Assembly (NCBI GenBank): GCA_017553695.1
Contig: JAFZKG010000145.1
Location: forward strand, 1-41,366
Direction of reading: 5' to 3'
DNA length: 41,366 nt
Source: Lachnospiraceae bacterium
Lineage (GTDB): Bacteria; Bacillota; Clostridia; Lachnospirales; Lachnospiraceae
Under the pieces are notes generated by a model. The model did not search any database, was not told the DNA's origin, and worked only from the letters and a program-made list of their open reading frames with translations. Below are positions 33,461 to 40,675 of this stretch, piece by piece. The translations under genes were made by a program, and so were the position numbers. The stretch's first letter is position 1; each line of letters starts with the position of its first letter.

Positions 33461-35239
33461 ATGAAAGTGATATTGCAGGATGGCACAGTCCAGGAATGTT
33501 CCTTTGAAGATGAAGTCGGCCGCGAGGCGTTCCGCCATACGACCTCCCATATCATGGCGCAGGCCGTGAAGAGGCTCTACCCGACCACGAAGTGTGCCAT
33601 CGGTCCGGCAATCAAAGACGGGTTCTATTATGACTTTGATTTTGATTTCGATTTCACAGATGAGAATCTGGCTGAGATCGAAGCAGAAATGAAAAAGATC
33701 GTGAAAGAGAACCTGCGTCTGACGCACTTCACCATGGAGCGCGAAGAAGCCCTGAAGACCATGTCAGAAAAAGGAGAAGATTATAAGGTCGAGCTGATCA
33801 ATGATCTTCCGGAAGACGAAGTTCTTTCTTTCTTCCAGCAGGGTGAATACCTGGAGCTTTGTGCAGGACCTCATGTGACATATACCAGCGCCATCAAGGC
33901 ATTCAAACTGACATCGGTTGCAGGCGCATACTGGCGCGGCAATGAAAAGAATAAGATGCTTACCCGTATCTATGGAATTTCTTTCCCGAACAAAGAAGCT
34001 CTGGATGAAGAACTCACCCGGATCGAGGAAGCAAAGAAACGTGACCACCGGAAACTTGGAAAAGAACTCGGTCTCTTTACTCTGATGGAAGAAGGCCCTG
34101 GCTTCCCGTTCTTCCTGCCAAAGGGAATGATCCTGAAGAATCTCCTTCTGGATTACTGGCGTCACATCCATACCCGCGACGGATATGTGGAGATCTCCAC
34201 TCCGATCATGCTGGACCGCAAGCTTTGGGAAACTTCCGGCCACTGGGATCACTATCGCGAGAATATGTATACGACCGTGATCGACGAAGAAGATTTCGCC
34301 ATCAAGCCGATGAACTGCCCGGGCGGCATGCTCGTCTATAAGATGGAGCCGCATTCCTACCGTGATCTTCCGATCCGTATGGGCGAGATTGGTCTGGTCC
34401 ACCGTCACGAGAAATCCGGACAGCTGCACGGCCTTATGCGTGTGCGCTGCTTCAACCAGGATGACGCGCATATTTACATGACACCGGAACAGATTCCATA
34501 CGAGATCAAAGGCGTCGTGAAACTGATCGATGAAGTGTACTCGAAATTCGGGTTCAAATATCATGTGGAACTGTCGACCCGTCCGGAAAACTCCATGGGT
34601 TCCGACGAAGACTGGGAGATGGCAACCAACGGACTGAAAAACGCGCTGGATGATCTGGCGCTTCCATATGTCATTAACGAAGGCGACGGCGCTTTCTATG
34701 GACCGAAGATCGACTTCCATCTGGAAGATTCCCTCGGACGGACCTGGCAGTGCGGCACGATTCAGCTGGACTTCCAGCTTCCGCAGCGTTGTGAAGCAGA
34801 ATACATCGGACAGGATGGTCTGGCGCACCGCCCGATCATGATCCACCGCGTCTGCTTTGGCTCTATTGAGCGTTTCATCGGCATCCTGATCGAGCACTTT
34901 GCCGGCAAGTTCCCGTTCTGGCTCAGCCCGGTCCAGGTGAAGATCCTTCCAATCTCGGAGAAATATACGGGTTATGCGGAAGAGGTCGAGGCAAAACTGA
35001 AGAAACTCGGATACCGTACAGAAGTTGACGAGCGTTCGGAAAAGATCGGCTACAAGATCCGTGCCGCAAGAAATGAGCGTGTTCCTTATATTCTTGTGGT
35101 CGGTGAAAAAGAAGAGGAAGCCGGCACCGTTTCCGTCCGCCGCCGTGACGACGGAGAGAACCAGGATCTTGGCATCCTGACATTTGATGAACTGTTGACC
35201 TATCTGGAGAAGGAAGAAAAAGCATATCCAGGAGCTTAA
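33461..35239 (+). CDS. thrS: Threonyl-tRNA synthetase, short form
   Basis: A 592-residue class II synthetase charging tRNA-Thr; a tRNA-Thr gene lies 7 kb away. It has only a 12-18 residue remnant (MKVILQDGTVQEC) where the 60-residue TGS domain normally sits, so it is about 50 residues shorter than the usual 640. The editing domain is present (FRHTTSHIMAQAVKRLYP and ELCAGPHV). The class II core has zinc ligands in NCPGGM (Cys), HRHE (His) and MIHRVCFGSIERF (His). The anticodon-binding domain starts near 495 (QVKILPISEKYTGYA). The AAAAAGGAG ribosome site is good. It is followed by the LTA-synthase-family gene after 7 bp. Confidence 0.96.
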   Translation: MKVILQDGTVQECSFEDEVGREAFRHTTSHIMAQAVKRLYPTTKCAIGPAIKDGFYYDFDFDFDFTDENLAEIEAEMKKIVKENLRLTHFTMEREEALKTMSEKGEDYKVELINDLPEDEVLSFFQQGEYLELCAGPHVTYTSAIKAFKLTSVAGAYWRGNEKNKMLTRIYGISFPNKEALDEELTRIEEAKKRDHRKLGKELGLFTLMEEGPGFPFFLPKGMILKNLLLDYWRHIHTRDGYVEISTPIMLDRKLWETSGHWDHYRENMYTTVIDEEDFAIKPMNCPGGMLVYKMEPHSYRDLPIRMGEIGLVHRHEKSGQLHGLMRVRCFNQDDAHIYMTPEQIPYEIKGVVKLIDEVYSKFGFKYHVELSTRPENSMGSDEDWEMATNGLKNALDDLALPYVINEGDGAFYGPKIDFHLEDSLGRTWQCGTIQLDFQLPQRCEAEYIGQDGLAHRPIMIHRVCFGSIERFIGILIEHFAGKFPFWLSPVQVKILPISEKYTGYAEEVEAKLKKLGYRTEVDERSEKIGYKIRAARNERVPYILVVGEKEEEAGTVSVRRRDDGENQDLGILTFDELLTYLEKEEKAYPGA

Positions 35240-35246
35240 GCAGGGA

Positions 35247-37427
35247 ATGTTCAAACAAAAGCTGAAAGAGTTTCTTTCACATGGCAAGACATACAGTAAA
35301 AGACAGATAATAAGCGCGGCTATTTTCCCCGCTGCGCTTATTTATTTTGAAGTCATTTTCCGGATTATCTCGATCAAAGCAATGCCCGGCGCTTTCTGGT
35401 GGCTGGCAATGCCTTGCGCATCCATCGCCGGAGGACTGCTGCTCTCCATGCTTTCCACGGTTACAAAAAACGAAACCGTGAACAACATTTTCGGAGCCAT
35501 CCTCCTGCAGGCGAGCGCCGTCCTGTTCATGATCTTCCACTTCGTGGAATTTGAATTCAATATCTATATCGGACCGCAGTCGATCTTCGGCGGTGCCAAA
35601 GGTGTTGCGACGGAAGCCAGTAATTATATCCTCAAGATCATTCTCGGAAACTGGACCACGATCCTGATCTTCGAGATCCCGGTCATTCTGTATCTGGTCT
35701 TTTTCCTTGTGTTTAAGAAGATCAGTTTTAAACGATTTAAAGGGATCGGTTATCTGCAGATTATCCTGGTCGCGGCAATCATGGAAGTGATCGCATCCCT
35801 TCCGATCTGTAACATCGTTCCTTCCTGGAAGGCTGCCACCAGTGAATATACCTATGATACCGCAATCAAGTTTTTCGGCGTCCAGACGGCAACAAAACTG
35901 GATACGTTTTATGCTGTATTCAAGAATCCGTTCAAACTGCACTTTGTGATCGAGAACGATCCTCCGGTCATCGAGGACCCGGAAAACTACCACCTGATGG
36001 ATATCGACTTTGACGCCATCAAGGACAGCACAACGGATGTTGGTATACGGGAACTGAGCAAGTATCTGAAAACGGTCAATCCTTCCAAAAAGAACGAGTA
36101 CACCGGTATGTTTGAAGGCATGAATCTGATTGAGATCACGGCGGAATCATTTACCCCGTATGTCGTGGACGAAGAACTGACGCCGATCCTGTATCGGATG
36201 GTCAACAACGGATTCCTTTTTGAAAACTATTATCAGCCATTATGGAGCGGTTCCACTACGACAGGCGAATTCCTGATCCTGACCGGCCTTCTTCCTTCGA
36301 ATGGATACTATTCCATGTTGGAAACCGTCGGTGACAACATGTACCTGACGCTCGGCAATCAGTTTTTGAGAAGGGACTATACCAGCATCGCTTATCATAA
36401 CGGCACCTATGATTACTTTGACCGTAATCTGACGCACTGCAATCTGGGTTATACCAAATATGTGGCAAATGGCAGTGGCATGTATGGTCTTTCCGGACGG
36501 ACCGCGTGGCCACAGAGCGACGTGGAGATGATGCAGTTTTCAATCCCGCGTTTTAAGGATAATTCTCCATTCAATATCTATTTCATGACATTGAGCGGAC
36601 ATTCCAAATATGACTCCACAAACTTCGTCGTGAATAAGAATATCGATGAAGTAAAGGCATGGGCAGAACGGAAGGGCTATGATTATACCAACTCCGTCCT
36701 AAGCTACCTTGCGGCAAATCTGGAATTCGAAAAATCGATGGAATATCTGTTTGCGGAACTGGAACAGGCAGGCATTCTGGAAAACACCGTCATCGTCATG
36801 ACAGGCGATCATTATCCGTACAGCCTTTCCGATGACTACGTGATCGATGAAAAGGGCCACGTCGACTACTTCAACGTGGAAGCAAACCTGATCAATATGT
36901 TCGGCTTTACCCCGGAAACCAACGTGGATTACAGCCATAATGCTTTGGTCATCTGGACGTCGTCCATGGAAGGCGAAAACAGCGTCGTGATCACCGATCC
37001 GGTTTACAGTGCCGACATTCTGCCGACCGTTTCCAATCTGTTTGGTATGGAATTCGATTCCCGCGTGCTCGCAGGAAGAGATGTTTTAGATCCGGGAACC
37101 GAACCGTTGGTCATCTTTTCGGATTACAGCTGGCTTTCCAGTTACGGATATTACAACCATGTTGCCAATACCTTCACACCGATCGACGAACTGAAAACAT
37201 CAAAGGAAACGATTCCGGCATGCTTCTCGGACTGGAGTGATCTGAAAACGATCACCTGGCAGAATACGACCGGTCATGCTTACGGCGCCTATGACGATCT
37301 GGATGACTACATCAAGCACACAAAGAACGTCGTCAAGAATAAAATGGTCCTGTCACAGAATATCCCTCTTTATGACTATTACGGACTGATCTGGGGACAG
37401 ATCGAGACGGAAGAAGTGTCAGAATGA
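35247..37427 (+). CDS. LTA synthase family membrane sulfatase
   Basis: A 726-residue polytopic enzyme of the LtaS/sulfatase group, which transfers glycerol-phosphate or phosphoethanolamine groups outside the cell. Five transmembrane helices span about residues 22-190. The extracellular catalytic domain has the metal/nucleophile residues in order: E of ITAESFTPYV, the Thr nucleophile in SGSTTTGEF, and DH of MTGDHYPYS. The segment RTAWPQSDVEMM also resembles LtaS. The loop between the membrane part and catalytic domain is shorter on motifs than in true LtaS, so the product (lipoteichoic acid or another polymer) is uncertain. Co-transcribed with thrS is likely (7 bp gap). Confidence 0.85.
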   Translation: MFKQKLKEFLSHGKTYSKRQIISAAIFPAALIYFEVIFRIISIKAMPGAFWWLAMPCASIAGGLLLSMLSTVTKNETVNNIFGAILLQASAVLFMIFHFVEFEFNIYIGPQSIFGGAKGVATEASNYILKIILGNWTTILIFEIPVILYLVFFLVFKKISFKRFKGIGYLQIILVAAIMEVIASLPICNIVPSWKAATSEYTYDTAIKFFGVQTATKLDTFYAVFKNPFKLHFVIENDPPVIEDPENYHLMDIDFDAIKDSTTDVGIRELSKYLKTVNPSKKNEYTGMFEGMNLIEITAESFTPYVVDEELTPILYRMVNNGFLFENYYQPLWSGSTTTGEFLILTGLLPSNGYYSMLETVGDNMYLTLGNQFLRRDYTSIAYHNGTYDYFDRNLTHCNLGYTKYVANGSGMYGLSGRTAWPQSDVEMMQFSIPRFKDNSPFNIYFMTLSGHSKYDSTNFVVNKNIDEVKAWAERKGYDYTNSVLSYLAANLEFEKSMEYLFAELEQAGILENTVIVMTGDHYPYSLSDDYVIDEKGHVDYFNVEANLINMFGFTPETNVDYSHNALVIWTSSMEGENSVVITDPVYSADILPTVSNLFGMEFDSRVLAGRDVLDPGTEPLVIFSDYSWLSSYGYYNHVANTFTPIDELKTSKETIPACFSDWSDLKTITWQNTTGHAYGAYDDLDDYIKHTKNVVKNKMVLSQNIPLYDYYGLIWGQIETEEVSE

Positions 37428-37625
37428 CATAAAAGCTATGTCGTTTTGACATTATCTTCTCTTTATTTGCTCATTTTTACAGTTATTTTCTTATTTTTGT
37501 TCTATTATATTTGTCATAATGACATTATTTTTATGACGTTCCGTCATACTTTCTACTCATTTCCATCTTTTCCCTCTCTTTTTCTGCCTTAAAATGCCTT
37601 TATTTGTCATCAATTTCAGTATTTT

Positions 37626-37652
37626 ATGCCGTTTCGGCATATTTTTTTAATT
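37626..37652 (+). terminator. Terminator between the LTA-family gene and glnA
   Basis: ATGCCG (37626-37631) pairs with CGGCAT (37635-37640) around TTT, followed by ATTTTTTTAATTTTTTT. It is 200 bp downstream of the thrS-LTA pair and just before the glnA promoter. A weaker hairpin (GACATA/TATGTC, 37426-37442) starts inside the LTA-family stop codon. Confidence 0.7.
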
Positions 37653-37668
37653 TTTTTCAATTTATCTA

Positions 37669-37697
37669 TTGACTTTTCTGCCGTTATGTCATATAAA
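37669..37697 (+). promoter_or_regulatory. Promoter of glnA
   Basis: TTGACT (37669-37674), 17 bp, TATAAA (37692-37697). The predicted start near 37704 gives a leader of about 190 nt. The -10 lies inside a TGTCAT-N7-ATGACA inverted repeat, so a repressor there would block polymerase. Confidence 0.75.
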
Positions 37698-37789
37698 TAA
37701 TGACAGATTGACAAGCCCTAATTGTCAATTCGTCATTTCTCCTCATGATTTTGTCATTTTTCGAGAAATGTGCAGAGAATGAGGCCTGT

Positions 37790-37894
37790 GGTGTCTGGCA
37801 TCGTGAGCTTTCTATTGATGATCTAGTTTCAAATCATTAAAATGCCCTAACCCTTTTTCAAGTTCACGTTGTCAGGCACCTTCGAAGGTGCGAG
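37790..37894 (+). ncRNA. Candidate structured leader RNA of glnA (two alternative folds)
   Basis: Fold A is a long hairpin: GGTGTCTGGC (37790-37799) pairs with GTCAGGCACC (37871-37880), and CGTGAGCTT (37802-37810) with AAGTTCACG (37860-37868), about 20 pairs with one mismatch and a few G-U. An inner hairpin TTGATGAT (37815-37822) / ATCATTAA (37833-37840) sits in its loop. Fold B is the palindrome GCACCTTCGAAGGTGC (37876-37891), which buries the AAGGTG ribosome site four bases before the ATG. The two folds share 37876-37880 and exclude each other. It matches no RNA class I recognise; a palindromic repeat remnant is the main alternative. Confidence 0.45.
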
Positions 37895-39223
37895 ATGAAA
37901 TACACAAAAAACGAGATCAGTAAAATAGTTTATGACGAAGACGTCAAGTTTATCCGTTTGCAATTTACGGATATTTTTGGCGCCATGAAAAATGTTTCCA
38001 TCACCCCGAGCCAGTTGGAGAAAGCGCTGGACAATAAAGTCCGTTTTGACGGCTCCTCTATCGACGGATTTGTCCGGATCGAAGAATCCGACATGGCGCT
38101 CTACCCGGACCTGGATTCTTTTGCCATTCATCCATGGGGGCAGGAACGCGGCAAAGTTGCCCGCCTGATCTGTGACGTCTATCGCATTGACGGGCAGCCG
38201 TTTGAAGGCGATCCGCGGCACATTCTGCGGAAAGCCATCGACCACGCTGCCGAACTGGGCTATGAATTCAACGTCGGCCCGGAATGTGAATTCTATCTAT
38301 TAAAAAATGATGAAAAAGGCAACCCTACCCTGGATGCTTACGACAAAGGCGGTTATTTCGACCTTGGTCCGAACGATCTGGGAGAGGAAGCCCGGAAAGA
38401 TATCGTTCTTGCGCTGGAAGCACTTGGATTTGTCATCGAGGCTTCCCATCACGAATGCGGCCCTGCCCAGCACGAGATCGATTTTATGTATGCCAAAGCG
38501 CTGCAGGCAGCTGACAGCATCATGACGTTTAAATATGCCGTAAAAACCGTTTCAGAAAAGCATAACCTGCATGCGACCTTCATGCCGAAGCCGATCTCCA
38601 ATCAGGCCGGCAATGGCATGCATCTGAATATGTCCCTGTTCAAGGACGGCAAAAATGCTTTCATTAATGAAAAAGATGAGAACGGGCTCAGCAAAGAGGC
38701 TTACGCGTTCATGGCAGGCATCATGCGCCATATCGAAGGCATCTCCATCGTGACCAATCCTCTAGTGAATTCTTATAAGAGGCTGGTACCGGATTTTGAG
38801 GCGCCGGTCTATATCGCCTGGTCCGCTCAGAACCGCTCTCCTCTGATCCGCATCCCAAGCAGCCGCGGACAAAGTACCCGGATCGAGCTGCGCAGCCCGG
38901 ATCCATCCGCCAATCCATATCTGGCGCTTGCGCTCTGTCTGGAAGCAGGCCTGGAAGGAATCCAGAAAAACATGACTCCTCCTCCATCCATCGACAAAAA
39001 CATTTTCGAGATGAGTCGGCGGGAACTGACCCGGAGCGGCGTCAAGAAACTCCCGGCCAATCTGTTTGAAGCGATCAGCAAAGTGGAAAAAGACCGCTTC
39101 GTCGCAGATGTTTTAGGTTCCCATATCTATGATCGCTATGTGGAAGCGAAGAAACGCGAATGGAACGAATACAGCATGCGCGTTTCCAACTGGGAGATCG
39201 ACAACTATTTGTATAAATATTAA
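37895..39223 (+). CDS. glnA: Glutamine synthetase, type I
   Basis: A 442-residue GSI dodecamer subunit making glutamine from glutamate, ammonia and ATP. The beta-grasp N-terminus (VKFIRLQFTDIFGAMKNVSI) includes the DGSSIDGF loop. The active site shows VGPECEFYLL, NQAGNGMHLNMSLF and the NRSPLIRIPSSRGQSTRIELRSPDPSANPYLAL segment. The length of about 442, and the lack of the adenylylation-type insert, indicate the I-alpha form typical of Firmicutes, which is feedback-inhibited and controlled by GlnR-like regulators. The ribosome site is modest (AAGGTG, four bases away) and lies in a hairpin. rnhA follows by 9 bp. Confidence 0.97.
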   Translation: MKYTKNEISKIVYDEDVKFIRLQFTDIFGAMKNVSITPSQLEKALDNKVRFDGSSIDGFVRIEESDMALYPDLDSFAIHPWGQERGKVARLICDVYRIDGQPFEGDPRHILRKAIDHAAELGYEFNVGPECEFYLLKNDEKGNPTLDAYDKGGYFDLGPNDLGEEARKDIVLALEALGFVIEASHHECGPAQHEIDFMYAKALQAADSIMTFKYAVKTVSEKHNLHATFMPKPISNQAGNGMHLNMSLFKDGKNAFINEKDENGLSKEAYAFMAGIMRHIEGISIVTNPLVNSYKRLVPDFEAPVYIAWSAQNRSPLIRIPSSRGQSTRIELRSPDPSANPYLALALCLEAGLEGIQKNMTPPPSIDKNIFEMSRRELTRSGVKKLPANLFEAISKVEKDRFVADVLGSHIYDRYVEAKKREWNEYSMRVSNWEIDNYLYKY

Positions 39224-39232
39224 AGGAACTCT

Positions 39233-39667
39233 ATGCCTCACGCCTATGTAGACGGAAGTTATAACGTGGAAACAAAACGATTCGGATACGGGATCGTTTT
39301 CTTTACCGATGCGGTCAACCAGGACGGCACGCCACAGGAACTCCATATATCCAAGGCCTTCTCTCACGAAGAATTGGCCGGGATGCGGAATGTTGCCGGC
39401 GAGATCATGGGAGCCGCACAGGCCATGAAGACTGCAAAAGAACTGGGGCTGAAAGAACTTACCATTTACCATGACTATGAAGGGATCGCCAAATGGTGCA
39501 CCGGTGAATGGAAAGCAAAAAAAGAATGGACAAAGAAATATCGTGCTTTTTATGAAGAGATCAGCAAAGATCTCCATGTCACATTCCGGAAAGTGGAAGC
39601 GCATTCCGGAGATACCTATAATGAGATTGCTGACAAGCTGGCAAAGGAGGCCGTAGGAAACGCATGA
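39233..39667 (+). CDS. rnhA: Ribonuclease HI family protein
   Basis: A 144-residue RNase H fold. Acidic active-site residues are visible: D in AYVDGSYN (about 7), E in NVAGEIMGA, D in IYHDYEGI, and the His/Asp pair in VEAHSGDTYNEIADKLA. It cleaves the RNA strand of RNA-DNA hybrids in the cytoplasm. It lacks the N-terminal viroplasmin (CaulimoV) domain found in many clostridial homologues. AAAGGA precedes the ATG 9 bp after glnA. Its end overlaps the L,D-transpeptidase start by 4 bp. Confidence 0.9.
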   Translation: MPHAYVDGSYNVETKRFGYGIVFFTDAVNQDGTPQELHISKAFSHEELAGMRNVAGEIMGAAQAMKTAKELGLKELTIYHDYEGIAKWCTGEWKAKKEWTKKYRAFYEEISKDLHVTFRKVEAHSGDTYNEIADKLAKEAVGNA

Positions 39668-40656
39668 AACGAGTCTTGCTTACCTGCTCCGCTCTGCTTC
39701 TGGTCCTGGCGTTGCTTCTGACCGGATGCGGAAAAAAGAAAGAAGAAAAACAACCGGAGTCGACCACAAAAAAACAGATTGAGACCACAACCACTCCGGA
39801 AACGACGACCGAAGCGACCACTCCGGAAACAACGACCGAAGAGCCGGAAACAGAGGAACCAACGGAAGAACCTGATACGGAAGAGACCTGGGCAGAACCG
39901 GACGAACCGTATTTCACAGGCTACTCCATCTGGGTCAATCTGGCTTACTGCTGCGTGACGGTATATGAATGCTACTCCGATGACAGCAAGTATCCGATCA
40001 GGAGCATGGCATGCTCCTGCGGACGCGCCGGCCAGGAAACACCGGAAGGCGTCTTCTATACCAGTGATAAATTTGACTGGGGCTATATGGCAGACGGCTC
40101 CTGGGCGGCCTACGTCACAAGATTCAACGGCGATATTCTCTTCCATGCGGTTCCGAGCTGGGAGCCGGCTCCTGGTAATATTGAGATCGGCGAATACAAC
40201 AAACTCGGCGGTCCTGCTTCCTTAGGCTGCATCCGCCTCTGCGTTGCCGACGCATCCTGGATCTATTACAACATGCCTTGGGGCACACAGGTCGTGGTTT
40301 ATACGGATTATGACAGCCCTGGTCCTTGGGGCATGCCGGGAATATACAAAGTACCGGATGACATTCCTCAGGTCAACCAGTGGGATCCGACCGATCCGGA
40401 TCCGGGAAATCCTTGGCCATCCTATACCATGACGATCGGACCGGATTCCGTATCACTTCCAGTCGGTTCGGATGCAGACGCTCTGTATGCAGCGATTGCC
40501 GTTACCGATAATTACGGCAACAGTGTCAAGGGGTATGCAAATATCTATTCCGATTCAGTTGATTTTAATACGGCCGGCAGTTATGATGTGTACATTAATA
40601 TCACGCTGGGATCTTCCTATGCGGAAAAAACGATCACGGTAAACATTACCGAATAA
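39664..40656 (+). CDS. L,D-transpeptidase lipoprotein with C-terminal Ig-like domain
   Basis: A 330-residue exported lipoprotein; the lipobox is LLLTGCGK (Cys 22). Residues about 33-75 form a Thr/Glu/Pro-rich linker. The YkuD catalytic domain (about 88-215) has H161 in ILFHAVPSW and the catalytic C189 in SLGCIRL. YkuD enzymes make 3-3 or other L,D cross-links in peptidoglycan, or attach proteins to it. The C-terminal 80 residues (YTMTIGPDSVSLPVGSDADAL...YDVYINITLG) look like a small bacterial Ig-like fold. It overlaps rnhA by 4 bp. Confidence 0.9.
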   Translation: MKRVLLTCSALLLVLALLLTGCGKKKEEKQPESTTKKQIETTTTPETTTEATTPETTTEEPETEEPTEEPDTEETWAEPDEPYFTGYSIWVNLAYCCVTVYECYSDDSKYPIRSMACSCGRAGQETPEGVFYTSDKFDWGYMADGSWAAYVTRFNGDILFHAVPSWEPAPGNIEIGEYNKLGGPASLGCIRLCVADASWIYYNMPWGTQVVVYTDYDSPGPWGMPGIYKVPDDIPQVNQWDPTDPDPGNPWPSYTMTIGPDSVSLPVGSDADALYAAIAVTDNYGNSVKGYANIYSDSVDFNTAGSYDVYINITLGSSYAEKTITVNITE

Positions 40657-40675
40657 GAAGAAGAGAGATTGATCA

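Larger units (their letters stand above)
37424..37757. promoter_or_regulatory. Array of TGTCAT/ATGACA inverted repeats upstream of glnA
   Basis: This is the gene-free stretch after the LTA-family gene (37428-37894). It is AT-rich and holds about a dozen TGTCAT/ATGACA/TTGACA half-sites. Perfect palindromes include TGTCATAATGACA (37512-37524) and TATGACG-TTC-CGTCATA (37532-37548). TGTCAT (37687-37692) / ATGACA (37700-37705) brackets the -10, and ATTGACAA (37707-37714) / TTGTCAAT (37722-37729) follows. The half-sites recall GlnR/TnrA boxes (TGTNAN7TNACA), but the spacing does not fit exactly, so the regulator is unassigned. Confidence 0.6.

Noticed and set aside
33764..35287. 507-codon ORF on the minus strand
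   Set aside because: It is wholly antisense to thrS, whose motifs are unmistakable, and encodes no recognisable protein.
37704..37894. ANTAR-target double hairpin or cyanobacterial glutamine riboswitch in the glnA leader
   Set aside because: No pair of stems with AxxGxx hexaloops and no terminator overlap were found; the cyanobacterial consensus is absent.
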